Assembly (NCBI GenBank): GCA_963829705.1
Contig: CAWHJN010000002.1
Coordinates: forward strand, 1-64,000
Origin: CAWHJN01 sp963829705
Lineage (GTDB): Bacteria; Bacteroidota; Rhodothermia; Rhodothermales; BA12
Length of the DNA stretch: 64,000 nt
Reading direction: 5' to 3'
The notes beneath the pieces are model-generated. The model searched no databases, was not told where the DNA came from, and was given only the letters and a program-made list of their open reading frames with translations. Each line of letters opens with the position of its first letter. The first letter of the stretch is position 1. Shown here piece after piece: positions 27,106 through 36,017 of the stretch. A program made the translations under genes and the position numbers.

Positions 27106-27953
27106 AGTGCGCACGTGATGTCTGCAACGACGGGGCGATGGTCGGATGCCTGCACATCGGGCACGAAGGCCTGCCGCGCCGTGCAGCGCGAAGACAGGAG
27201 CACGTAATCGATCCGGTGTGTCGGTGCAGCGGTGGGTATGGTAAAGCCTGGCCCGTCTGTCTCTGCCCACGCATCCCGCAAGAACGCCAACAGGGGCGCG
27301 AGTTCGGGGGCATCGGGCTGCGCGTTCAGGTCGCCGGCGAGCAGTGTGGGACCGTCGAGGTCGCCGATGGTGGCGAGCATGTCGCGCACCTGCTGCTGCC
27401 GCACGGCGGGGTCGCGCCGGTAGTCGAGGTGGGTATCGAAGACGCGCACGTCCGCTCCGCCGATGCGGACGACGACCTCGGGAAAGCCGGGCATCGGGCG
27501 GGGTTCGGGGTTTTCCTCCTGCGTCGAGAGCCGCGTGAGATCGTGGTTTACCTGCCGCACGACCGGGTGGCGCGTCAGCACCGCGAGCCCGAACTGGCGA
27601 ACACCCTGCACTTCGTCTTCGACGGTGTAAATGGGCGCAAAGAACGGCGTCATGCCCAGCTTCTGCCCCAACGCGCGTGCCTGATCGACGGACCTACTCG
27701 CCTCCTCCCAGTTCGAAGCCACCTCCTGCAACGCGACGATGTCAGGATCAAACGACGCGAGGAGGGCCGCGAGAGTATCCACCTCACCGTAGCGCCCGCC
27801 CGCGATGTTGTACGTCACGACGCGAAAGGAAACCGAGTCCGCCTGATGCTCTTGCGCCATCACCCCGTCAGTGTATCCTGGAAGGAAGGTCAGTGTAAGT
27901 AGCAGCACCATGCGATACGTTACGGTGCGCCGCGTTCGTCGACGATAGGTCAT
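27102..27953 (-). CDS. Exported endonuclease/exonuclease/phosphatase (EEP) family hydrolase
   Basis: A 283-residue protein with a Tat-free signal-like N-terminus (a basic stretch, then MVLLLTLTFLPGYTDGVMAQ). The EEP fold motifs are in order: VVTYNIAGG, IVALQEV (metal Glu), VFDTHLDYR (catalytic His), LLAGDLNAQPDAPE, HRIDYVLL and SDHRPVVADI (catalytic Asp-His). Substrates of this fold range from DNA to phospholipids and sugar phosphates; here the export signal and the peptidoglycan-locus setting favour a phosphodiesterase on envelope material. It overlaps the aldo/keto reductase by 4 bases. Confidence 0.85.
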   Translation of the reverse strand: MTYRRRTRRTVTYRMVLLLTLTFLPGYTDGVMAQEHQADSVSFRVVTYNIAGGRYGEVDTLAALLASFDPDIVALQEVASNWEEASRSVDQARALGQKLGMTPFFAPIYTVEDEVQGVRQFGLAVLTRHPVVRQVNHDLTRLSTQEENPEPRPMPGFPEVVVRIGGADVRVFDTHLDYRRDPAVRQQQVRDMLATIGDLDGPTLLAGDLNAQPDAPELAPLLAFLRDAWAETDGPGFTIPTAAPTHRIDYVLLSSRCTARQAFVPDVQASDHRPVVADITCAL

Positions 27954-28063
27954 GGCTCTCGGTGGGTATTGCAGAGAAGACCGCTACTACTGACAGGCTG
28001 GAGCTTCTGAAACCAAGATGCTTCACCGCGAGGTAATGCGCATCAATCTCTGCGCGTAAGCGA

Positions 28064-29317
28064 TCACTCGTACAGGAGATACGGCTGTCGCATTTTCATG
28101 AAGGCAGCGACGTCCTTCGCCCAGGCTGCGACGATATCTGCTGGTGGTATTTCCTGCTCGATCATTCTGTAGAGCCGGTCTGTGCCCGAAACATGGAGCA
28201 TCGCCTGGGTGGAGAAGAACGCCGCCCGCTCCTGCTCTGGCGCGTGCTGGTAAAAGGCGGACAGGGTGTAAACACCTGCCTCCACAGCGCGAACAGCGCG
28301 CGCATCTGTCACCACGTGGCGGATCCCGTAGACCTCGACATCTCTTAGCTTCGGGTTCGTCGACATGCCCGCGATGCTCCGCGGTGTGAAGGTAGCAGGC
28401 TCGAAGTGGAGACCAGGGAGGTTGCGACTGTTGAGATCCGCTGCCAAAGCTTGGCCATCGATCCAGGGAGCCCCCAAGAGGATGAAAGGCTCACGCGTAC
28501 CCCGGCCTTCGCTGACCGACGTGCTCCCGAAGAAACAGGCTCCCGGGTAGACGACGGCGGCCTCGAAGCTGGGAAGGTTCGGACTCGGCGGAATCCAGGG
28601 CAGCCCGGTATCGGGCCACAGCATCTCGCGGTGCCATCCTTTCATCTCGACCACGTGCAGTTCGAGCGCCTCCAGGTTTTCCAGCAAGGACTCGCCCTTG
28701 ATCATGAGTGCGATCTCCCCCACCGTCATGCCGTGCGTCACCGGAATCTCGTACATGCCGATGAACGACTTGTGCTCGGGCTCCAGCGAGAACCCCTCGA
28801 CGAGGCGTCCGCCGAGCGGATTGGGCCGGTCCAACACCACGAACGGGATGCCCGCCTCGGCGGCGGCTTGCATGGCTAGGCCCATCGTGGAGATATAGGT
28901 GTAGAAGCGCGTCCCCACATCCTGCATATCGAAGACGAGCACGTCGATTCCTTCGAGCATTTCCGCCGATGGGCGGTACGTCTCGCCATGCAGGCTGTAC
29001 ACCGTCAGGCCCGTAGCGGAGTCGATGGTGGTGGCAATACTGGCCCCGGCGTCAGCCGTCCCGCGGATGCCATGTTCAGGGGCAAACAGCGCGGCCAGCG
29101 TCACCTGCTCATGCTCGTGCAGGATGTCGGCCAGGTGCCGCCCCTCCACCATGGCCGTGTGGTTTGTGATCAGCCCGACGCGCTTGCCAGCGACAAGGTC
29201 GAGTTCAGCCGTGACGAGGGATTCCGCACCCGTCACAACACCGCCTTGCGGGTTCCGAGGCTGCACGCCCATGACGGCAGCGGTGAAGAGGACAGCCGCA
29301 AGCAATGCCCTGATCAT
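28064..29317 (-). CDS. namZ: NamZ-type exo-beta-N-acetylmuramidase (DUF1343), copy 2
   Basis: A 417-residue secreted protein with signal MIRALLAAVLFTAAVMGVQ and no lipobox Cys, unlike copies 1 and 3. All DUF1343 landmarks are present: VGLITNHTAMVEGRHLAD, LFAPEHGIRG with the conserved Glu-His, YSLHGETYRPSAEMLEGIDV, DVGTRFYTYISTMG, THGMTVGEIALM, TSVSEGRGTREPF and LLYE at the end. It follows copy 3 by 64 bases. As a soluble periplasmic form it could work on glycans after import. Function is by family. Confidence 0.9.
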   Translation of the reverse strand: MIRALLAAVLFTAAVMGVQPRNPQGGVVTGAESLVTAELDLVAGKRVGLITNHTAMVEGRHLADILHEHEQVTLAALFAPEHGIRGTADAGASIATTIDSATGLTVYSLHGETYRPSAEMLEGIDVLVFDMQDVGTRFYTYISTMGLAMQAAAEAGIPFVVLDRPNPLGGRLVEGFSLEPEHKSFIGMYEIPVTHGMTVGEIALMIKGESLLENLEALELHVVEMKGWHREMLWPDTGLPWIPPSPNLPSFEAAVVYPGACFFGSTSVSEGRGTREPFILLGAPWIDGQALAADLNSRNLPGLHFEPATFTPRSIAGMSTNPKLRDVEVYGIRHVVTDARAVRAVEAGVYTLSAFYQHAPEQERAAFFSTQAMLHVSGTDRLYRMIEQEIPPADIVAAWAKDVAAFMKMRQPYLLYE

Positions 29318-29381
29318 ATCGTGCTGCTGGCGTTAGGCGAAGCCGATGGGTGCGGGCAACCTTGCGAGTCCCGTGATGCGT

Positions 29382-30638
29382 TCAGCTGTAGAGAAGGTGC
29401 TTTCTGCGCATCGTGTCGTACGCCTGCAACTCGTCCTGCCACGACGCGATGATCTCCTCGGCGGTGTCGCCCGCTTTGAGCATCTCGACCAGCCGGGTCG
29501 TTCCTGCCAGACGATTCATCACGTTCTCCCGGAAGAATTCGGCGCGCTGCGCCTCGTTCGCCTGGCTGTAGAAGGCGTGAAGCACGTGGATCCCGGCTTC
29601 GACCGGGCGCACGGCATGGGCATCGGTGACGTTGTACCGGACACCGTGCAACTCCTCGCCGAGGTGTTTGGGATTCGGCGACATGCCAGGCAGGCTCTCG
29701 GGCGTATACGTCGCAGGCTCGAAGGTGAGGCCGGGGAGGTTGCGGCTGTTGAGGTCGGCGGCCAGCGCCGCGCCATCCGCCCAGGGAGCCCCCAGCAGCA
29801 TGAACGGGTGCTGCGTGCCCCGCCCCTCGCTGGCCGTCGTGCCCTCGAAGAAACACGCGCCGGGGTAGATGAGCGCCGTCTCGAAGTCGGGAATGTTGGG
29901 ACTCGGGCGCACCCAGTCGTCTTCGTAGTCGGGCCAGAGCGAGGCGCGCTGCCAGTTCTCGACCTTGACGACCTGGAGGTCGAGGTTTTCTATGCCCTCA
30001 ATCATGCCCTCATCCTTCGCCATCATCGCCAGTTCGCCCACCGTCATGCCGTGCGTGACGGGGATGCGGTAGAGCCCGACGAACGAATCCATCCCCTCGT
30101 CGCGCACGAAGCCTTCGACGAGTTCACCGCCGATGGGGTTGGGCCGGTCAAGGACAACGTATGACAGCCCGTGCTCGGCGGCGGCCTGCATGGTGAGGCC
30201 CAGCGTGGTGATGTACGTATAGAAGCGCGGCCCGATGTCCTGAATGTCGAAGACGAGCACGTCGATGCCGTCGAGCATCTCAGCGGTAGGCGTGCGGATG
30301 TCGCCATAGAGCGAGTAGGCCGGCAGTCCCGTCCGCTCGTCCACGCCGTCCTTGATCTCGCCGACGTTGTCGCCCCGGACGCCGTGCTCCGGCCCAAAAA
30401 GCGCCACCAAGTTGACCTTGTCGCTCTCGTGCATCAGGTCGGCGAGGTGGCGGCCGTTCACGAGGGCGGTATGGTTCGTGACGAGGCCCACGTTCTTGCC
30501 CGCGAGTAGGCTGAAATCGTCGGCTACGAGGCGTTCGGCGCCAGTGATGACCTCGGCGGGTGGCGCGGGCGGGTCGGCGGCTTCGGGGCCGCAGCCCACC
30601 ACGCACACCGCCATCATCAGGTACAGGGCATATCGCAT
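29382..30638 (-). CDS. namZ: NamZ-type exo-beta-N-acetylmuramidase (DUF1343) lipoprotein, copy 3
   Basis: A 418-residue lipoprotein; the ATG at 30638 opens MRYALYLMMAVCVVGC with lipobox Cys 16. Motifs are VGLVTNHTALVNGRHLAD, LFGPEHGVRG, YSLYGDIRTPTAEMLDGIDV, DIGPRFYTYITTLG, VVLDRPNPIGGELVEGF, THGMTVGELAMM, TTASEGRGTQHPF and LLYS. It begins 14 bases after the SusD stop, so it is the enzyme most directly coupled to the SusCD uptake pair and may sit at the outer membrane with it. It is visibly closer to copy 2 than to copy 1. Confidence 0.91.
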   Translation of the reverse strand: MRYALYLMMAVCVVGCGPEAADPPAPPAEVITGAERLVADDFSLLAGKNVGLVTNHTALVNGRHLADLMHESDKVNLVALFGPEHGVRGDNVGEIKDGVDERTGLPAYSLYGDIRTPTAEMLDGIDVLVFDIQDIGPRFYTYITTLGLTMQAAAEHGLSYVVLDRPNPIGGELVEGFVRDEGMDSFVGLYRIPVTHGMTVGELAMMAKDEGMIEGIENLDLQVVKVENWQRASLWPDYEDDWVRPSPNIPDFETALIYPGACFFEGTTASEGRGTQHPFMLLGAPWADGAALAADLNSRNLPGLTFEPATYTPESLPGMSPNPKHLGEELHGVRYNVTDAHAVRPVEAGIHVLHAFYSQANEAQRAEFFRENVMNRLAGTTRLVEMLKAGDTAEEIIASWQDELQAYDTMRRKHLLYS

Positions 30639-30652
30639 AGCTACGGCAGGGT

Positions 30653-31924
30653 TCAGAGGTTGGGGTTGGCACCGCTCTCGCTCAGCGGGATGATAAAGCA
30701 ACGGGCATCTCCGTAGATCTCGTCTGTGACCGGATACTTGCCCGTCGGGAAGAGGTCGAGACCGTAGAGCGCGAGGTAGCGCCGCAGGTCGCCGTGGCGC
30801 TGTACGGCCATGAAGAAGTCGCGTGCGCGCTGCTCGCGGAGTTCAGCCATGATCGCGTCGCCGCTCAGCGAAACGGCCGCCTGCCCGCCCACCGCGCGCC
30901 GCTCGTTGACGAACTGCAGCGTCGCCGCCGTCGGGCCGCTGGCCTCGGCGATGATATAGCGGGCCTCGAGGTCGGAGGCGAAACGTACGTCGGTGGACAG
31001 TTCCACGATCTGATCGGGCACAGACGGGTCATACCCTTCGTACATCAGAGGACGGTACGGCACGTAGATGGGACGGGCATTGAGACCCTGGCGCGGCTGC
31101 GGTGTGTGGCGCACGCGGGGGTCGCCGAGAAACTGAAAGGCTGGGTCCACACTCAACCACTGCCCCGTCGTGGACCACTGCACGCCGATGGTGTTCTGCT
31201 CGCGCGACGAGTTGTTCGAACGGTAGACGAACTCCTCGAAGCCGGCTTCGACCCCTTGCGCAAAGCGGATCGCGTCCTGCATCGCGCCCATCTGCAGCGA
31301 CGCGCGGGCGGCGCCGAGGTTGGCGAGGTTGCGTACCCGGGCGGCGTCAAAGCCATTGACGCCGGTGCCCGACGAAGCGGCGGCGATCGTGAGGGCCTGA
31401 TTGAAGTGCTCAATGCCTCTCTGCAACAACTCCTCCGACGAGAGCGCCGGGCCTACGTCGATAGGAGCCTCGCAAAAATGCTCGCCCAACAGCACGCTGG
31501 CGTAGCCCGCATACGCATGGGCGATGGCCGTGTTGAGCCTCGTCGCCGCGGCGGCTCCGTGGTATGCTTCCAACCGCTGGACGGCATCCTCGGCAGAAAC
31601 ACGCGCCTTCTGGAGGTTGGTATAGGTGCCGTTGTTGAGGGCATTGGTGTTGTCGAAGTTGAACAGCGCAAACTGCCTATGGTCGATGTTGGTGTGATCT
31701 GTGTACAGTTCGTCGCTGAAGATGCTCGTAGTGAGCAGCATATAATCGTATGCGAACTGGAAATCACTCAGCACACCATGCATCACGAGGGTTTCGAGCG
31801 CGGGGTCGGACAGGTCTTCGACCTGGATCGCGCCGGGGTCGTCGACCGAGAGCAGGCCGTCGCATGCCGGGAGCAGCAGGGCCGCCAGGGCGAGCGCGAA
31901 GGGAATGCGGGAGCTATGCATCAT
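30653..31924 (-). CDS. SusD/RagB-like nutrient-binding outer-membrane lipoprotein
   Basis: About 423 residues from ATG 31924 (a second ATG directly follows), with lipobox ALLLPAC. SusD-type features are the N-terminal VDDPGAIQ region, TPR-like helices (ARVRNLANLGAARASLQMGAMQDAI), the late RFASDLEARYIIAEA segment and the C-terminal LREQRARDFFMAVQRHGDLRRY, characteristic of the RagB/SusD family. It caps the SusC barrel and binds glycan. It is shorter than many SusD proteins (about 500), as in other Rhodothermales/Gemmatimonadota-type copies. Confidence 0.88.
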   Translation of the reverse strand: MMHSSRIPFALALAALLLPACDGLLSVDDPGAIQVEDLSDPALETLVMHGVLSDFQFAYDYMLLTTSIFSDELYTDHTNIDHRQFALFNFDNTNALNNGTYTNLQKARVSAEDAVQRLEAYHGAAAATRLNTAIAHAYAGYASVLLGEHFCEAPIDVGPALSSEELLQRGIEHFNQALTIAAASSGTGVNGFDAARVRNLANLGAARASLQMGAMQDAIRFAQGVEAGFEEFVYRSNNSSREQNTIGVQWSTTGQWLSVDPAFQFLGDPRVRHTPQPRQGLNARPIYVPYRPLMYEGYDPSVPDQIVELSTDVRFASDLEARYIIAEASGPTAATLQFVNERRAVGGQAAVSLSGDAIMAELREQRARDFFMAVQRHGDLRRYLALYGLDLFPTGKYPVTDEIYGDARCFIIPLSESGANPNL

Positions 31925-32131
31925 TCTGATGGGGTTCGGGAGATGATTGTGCATCACGCGCGAGCGCGTCAGAGAGCGTTGAGATTCGGGACTCGCAGGC
32001 GAGCGGGCGCAGATGGAGACGTGCGCAAGGCGGTTGAGGAGTGCGATGCCGCGCGTCAGACGACGCAACCAATGCCGCCAGCGGCTTCAGCTGCCTCGCG
32101 CAGCCCGAATACCGGAGTCCTCAACCCCCTC

Positions 32132-35100
32132 TCAGAACTGCAGGTTGATGGCCGCGCTGTAGCGCCGCGTCATGGGCAGCGTCCACGAGTCGTTGCGGTC
32201 GAAGGTGCTGTCGCCGTGGAAGTTGACTTCGGGATCGGCCCCTCCATAGCGCGTCCAGATAGCCAGGTTGTGGCCCGCCAGCGTCAGCGAGGCGCGACTC
32301 AGGCCGCTGGGCTGGATCCACCGCGTGGGGGCCGACAGGCGCAGCGACAGGTCGCGCAGCTTGAGAAAATCGGCGGGCTGGATGTGGATGTCCGTCTGTG
32401 AGGCGAAGCGACGCGCGAGTACCTCGTCGGGGTCGGCGTTCGGGTCGACGGTTTCCCACGAGAGCCCCGACCGGTCGCGCCGCCAGTCCTTGACGTTGAA
32501 CTGGTAGTGCCCGCCCTTGTAATCGAGCAGCGCGAAGACCTCGGCGTATTTGAAGAACGTCAGCGACGTCGAGAAGCCGACTTCTCGCGTCGGTACGGAA
32601 GGCCCTTTGTAGTGGGATTCGGGCTCCAGCACCGGCTGGCCCGCCGCGTTCTTGACCACGTTACCCTGCTCGTCCCGCTCCACGCTTCTCGACCAGAACC
32701 CGGCCAGCGGGTACCCTTCCTGAAAGCGGTGGACGGGCGCGTACACCCCGAAGACCACCGGGTCGCGGTCGTCGCCGAAGGAGACGAGTTCGTTCTTGTT
32801 GGTCGTCGCCGTGAGCGTGCTCTCGATGCGGAAGTTGCGCATCTCCACGGGAATCACGCGCACGAGAAGCTCCAGCCCCTGGTTCGAAAGCGTACCGAGG
32901 TTCTGAAGCTGGAAGCCCGAGAAGCCGGACGACGGGGCAAGGGGAACGTTGATGAGCGCGTCGGTCGTTCGGCTGTTGTAGTAGGTGCCCTCGAACTCGA
33001 TGCGGTTACGCAAGAAGGCCGCATCGATCCCGAACTCGATCTCGGTGCCGCGCTCGGGCTTCAGGTCGGGGTTGCCGAAGGAAGCATACTGGAGGGCTGA
33101 AACCGACGACCCATCGCGCAGCGTCGTCGCCACGGTACCGTAGGTCTGGATGGCATCGAACGCGCCAGGCGAGTTTCCCGCCTGCCCCCATGCAGCCCGC
33201 AGGCGGAGGTTGTCGAAGGCGGGCACGTTGAAGAAAGGCTCTTCAGAGATCACGTAAGACACCGACAGCTTCGGATAGAACACGCTCTGGATTTCAGAGC
33301 CAAAAGCCGAGTTGTTGTCCATCCGCACAGCGCCCGTCACGAACAGCCGGTCCTGATACCCTACCTGTTCCTGCAGGTAGAAGCCGAGCGATTTCTGCTC
33401 CACGAACGACTCGCTGCTCGACGTTACCGCGGCGGCGCTGAGCGAACGCACCGCCGCCGAGCCGAGGTCTTGCCCGTATGCAATCGTGCCGGCGAAGCTT
33501 GAGGTGATGTACTGGACCCCGAACGACGTGTTAGACGCCAGACCTGCCCGAAGCTGCTGCGAAACCGTGCCGCTGTAGTCGATGGTCATGTTGCGATTGC
33601 TCGGCGTGCCACGCGCAATTAGCCCTTTCTCGTTGACGAGCCCGAAGCTCGTCCTGCTCGCAAACGGGTTGTCGGGCGGGAAGTACACCTCTGCGCTCCC
33701 ATCCGATATGTCGTAGCCGACGCGCAGCCGGTTTTCGAGCCACGTGAAGGGTCGGTAGTGGACCGTTCCGCCCAGAATCACCCGGTCGGTTCGCGTCTGG
33801 TTGTCGTACGTGTTAAAGTTCTCCGGCGAGATGGTGAAGTAGTTCGGCTGGCCCGGATAGTTGTAGTTGCGTCCGGGAGAGGCGAGCCACGAACTGATGA
33901 TGAGTCCGTCGGCGGTGTTGTCGCCGAGCGGCAGCCGGATGTGGCTGCGGTTGTAACTGATCGTCGCCGCGAAGTCGAGGTTTTCGAGCGGGGCGACCTG
34001 GAAGTTGGCGCGGAGTCCGCCTCCATTCGAGTAGTTGTTGCGGTAGACGCCTTCTCTCGAGTTGTACGATCCCGAGAGGTAAAAGGCGTACTGCTGCCCG
34101 CCGCCCTGCACCGACAGCGACTGCTTCTGCAGCAGGCCCTCCCGGAGCGCGAGCGGGTCGTCCGAGAGCGGCACCAGGCTGATAATTTCGTCGGTGGAAG
34201 CACCCTGGCAGCCTGGCCACCCGGCGGCGTCGGCAATGCGCTGCGCGGTACATACGGTGTAGTTGGTGGGCCGCCACGCCTCGGGCCACGTCGTCTCCCC
34301 GACTTCGGAGCGCAGGTTCCAGCGCAGGTTGCGCTCGCCCATGTTGCCCTTCTTCGTGATCACCTGAAGCACGCCGGAGGCGGCCTCCGCGCCGTAGAGT
34401 GTCGAAGCGGCGGGTCCTTTAATCACCTCGATCGACTCGATGTCGTCTGGGTTCAGCAGGTCGAGTGCCGACGTCCCCTGGCCGAATACGTCGAAGTTGC
34501 CGAGCGAGCCCGAGTTGATGCGGATACCGTCGATGTAGACGACTGGCTGCGTCCGTCCCGTGAGCGACCCCGCCCCGCGGAGACGGATGTTGGATGACGT
34601 GCCGACTGTCCCCGAACCGGGGATGAGGGTGAGACCGGGCGTCTGGCTCTGCAACAACTCGGCGACGCCCGTGCGCGAGGTGCGCTCCATCAATTCGGCC
34701 GCATCGACGCGCGACACCGCGTTGCCGATGGCTCTGCGCCGCGAGTCGCCAGCGGTACCCGTGACGACGACCTCGTCGAGCAGGACATCGTCTTGCTCGA
34801 GTTCGAAGTTGAGCGTCATCGTCTGTCCATCTTCGACGTTCACCGTCTGGCGCTGTGACCGAAAGCCGAGAAAGCGCGCTTCGACCACCTGCGTGCCCGC
34901 CGGTACGCCGGTGATGCTATACATGCCTGTAGGATCAGTAGCCGCTCCGATGTTGCGGTCGATGACGACCACGTTGACTCCGGGCAGTGGCTCTCCCGTA
35001 CTTGCATCGACGACCCGCCCCGTTATAGTACCCGCCCGAAGTATCGCCTCCTCCGACCTCTCGGACGATGCCGCGTTTGCGAGAGGTGGCGCAAGCAGGA

Positions 35101-35152
35101 CGCAAAGTCCTGTGAGGAAGAGCAACCTGAACAGCGTTCCTGACACGCGCAT
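32132..35152 (-). CDS. SusC/RagA-type TonB-dependent outer-membrane transporter
   Basis: 1006 residues with signal peptide MRVSGTLFRLLFLTGLCVLL...ANA. A carboxypeptidase-regulatory-like domain covers about 40-125 (GTITGRVVDASTGEPLPGVNVVV). The TonB plug with LLDEVVVTGTAGDSRR, VYIDGIRIN and IEVIKGPAASTLYGAEAASGV follows to about 250. The rest is a 22-strand barrel ending in a terminal aromatic (AINLQF). It is the first gene of the NamZ locus, 207 bases before SusD. Presumed cargo is a peptidoglycan-derived glycan because the enzymes encoded downstream act on MurNAc ends. Confidence 0.93.
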   Translation of the reverse strand: MRVSGTLFRLLFLTGLCVLLAPPLANAASSERSEEAILRAGTITGRVVDASTGEPLPGVNVVVIDRNIGAATDPTGMYSITGVPAGTQVVEARFLGFRSQRQTVNVEDGQTMTLNFELEQDDVLLDEVVVTGTAGDSRRRAIGNAVSRVDAAELMERTSRTGVAELLQSQTPGLTLIPGSGTVGTSSNIRLRGAGSLTGRTQPVVYIDGIRINSGSLGNFDVFGQGTSALDLLNPDDIESIEVIKGPAASTLYGAEAASGVLQVITKKGNMGERNLRWNLRSEVGETTWPEAWRPTNYTVCTAQRIADAAGWPGCQGASTDEIISLVPLSDDPLALREGLLQKQSLSVQGGGQQYAFYLSGSYNSREGVYRNNYSNGGGLRANFQVAPLENLDFAATISYNRSHIRLPLGDNTADGLIISSWLASPGRNYNYPGQPNYFTISPENFNTYDNQTRTDRVILGGTVHYRPFTWLENRLRVGYDISDGSAEVYFPPDNPFASRTSFGLVNEKGLIARGTPSNRNMTIDYSGTVSQQLRAGLASNTSFGVQYITSSFAGTIAYGQDLGSAAVRSLSAAAVTSSSESFVEQKSLGFYLQEQVGYQDRLFVTGAVRMDNNSAFGSEIQSVFYPKLSVSYVISEEPFFNVPAFDNLRLRAAWGQAGNSPGAFDAIQTYGTVATTLRDGSSVSALQYASFGNPDLKPERGTEIEFGIDAAFLRNRIEFEGTYYNSRTTDALINVPLAPSSGFSGFQLQNLGTLSNQGLELLVRVIPVEMRNFRIESTLTATTNKNELVSFGDDRDPVVFGVYAPVHRFQEGYPLAGFWSRSVERDEQGNVVKNAAGQPVLEPESHYKGPSVPTREVGFSTSLTFFKYAEVFALLDYKGGHYQFNVKDWRRDRSGLSWETVDPNADPDEVLARRFASQTDIHIQPADFLKLRDLSLRLSAPTRWIQPSGLSRASLTLAGHNLAIWTRYGGADPEVNFHGDSTFDRNDSWTLPMTRRYSAAINLQF

Positions 35153-35424
35153 GACGACCTCAGAATGGTGGTTAGGATTCTACAGAGACGCTTGCAGCAC
35201 TGCGACGGCTATCTCCATCTTTGCGGCCAGTACTTCGGCGCTATTGTCAAACTCGAAGCGGACTGTGCAGGCAGCCCCGATGAACACCTCGTGAAGGTGT
35301 TCAAGCACGCATAGTACGGTGTTGCAGTTGAGCAGGCAAGGTTTTCTTCCTTGTGGCCCTAACCCCTCAGACAAGCAGAATGCCTCTTGGATTTGGCTAA
35401 GGGTTCTTCTTGTTGTCGCTGGAC

Positions 35425-35563
35425 ACCCCGCAGGAGCTGCCAGCGGGATGGCGGGGCCGCCCGTATCCCGGAGCCGCCCGAAGAGTCGCTTCCGCATGTC
35501 CAGCACCCGGTCGCGGTAGGTCGGTACCCGGGCCAGGTTGTGCGCTTCCGCAGGGTCAGTGTG
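35425..35563 (-). pseudogene. Relic of a sulfatase-like C-terminus
   Basis: The minus-strand translation reads HTDPAEAHNLARVPTYRD, then RVLDMRKRLFGRLRDTGG. This resembles the DPAExxNLA...MRxRL end of formylglycine sulfatases. There is no start, no catalytic domain and a frame change on its upstream side (SRKAH joins TDPAEAH only by shifting frame). It is likely the last remnant of a deleted gene. Confidence 0.5.
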
Positions 35564-35938
35564 CCTTGCGGGACTCGATGTCGGAGGGCGTCTGCGCGTG
35601 CTGCGTGAGCCGCGCACAGCTGCGGTCGAGGAACGCCTCGGTGCCGCCTGTCAGGAGAACGTCATCGAGCAGGCAGCCGGGCAGGTCGAAAGGCACGGTA
35701 TCCACGGCGTTCAGGAAGGTGAACGAGATGAACTCGCTTCAACCTGCGAGGCGTTTGCCTGAGCCAAGCACGCAAAGTGCGGAAGAGCCGGGTCAATACC
35801 ACGTCCTGACCTTCGATCGGCCTCGACCCCATTGCGAGTGAGCGCGCAGACAGTCGCCTCAAAGATAGAAGCACTGGCCCCGCCGCAGTCGTTAGCAGCC
35901 GGCTTCCGGGTCACGTCCCCCTGCATCGAAGGGTGCAC

Positions 35939-35965
35939 TGTAACGCTCATTGCCTCGCGGCGTCT
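35939..35965 (+). promoter_or_regulatory. ECF-type promoter, copper island copy 1
   Basis: TGTAACG, 15 bases, then CGTCT. It matches the two copies at 39654 and 40670. It lies 52 bases before the ATG of the His-rich barrel gene and would drive that gene and copB. The pattern (AAC-type -35, CGTC-type -10) is classic for ECF sigma factors. Confidence 0.65.
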
Positions 35966-36017
35966 TTCACCCAAAGCGCTCGCCGAGAGCTCCCTCTTTG
36001 TATCTATTCCCACCACC

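Larger units (their letters stand above)
35153..36017. other. Long intergenic region with degraded coding remains
   Basis: 865 bases between the divergent SusC gene and the copper island. It holds a hairpin with 8-bp arms (GAACACCT, 5-base loop, AGGTGTTC) at 35282-35302, about 130 bases upstream of SusC, a sulfatase-like relic (35425-35563), and an adjoining open minus-strand stretch (about 35556-35740, translated TVPFDLPGCLLDD, DIESRKAH) that reads into the relic in another frame. Near its right end is the first copy of the copper-island promoter element. Confidence 0.5.
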
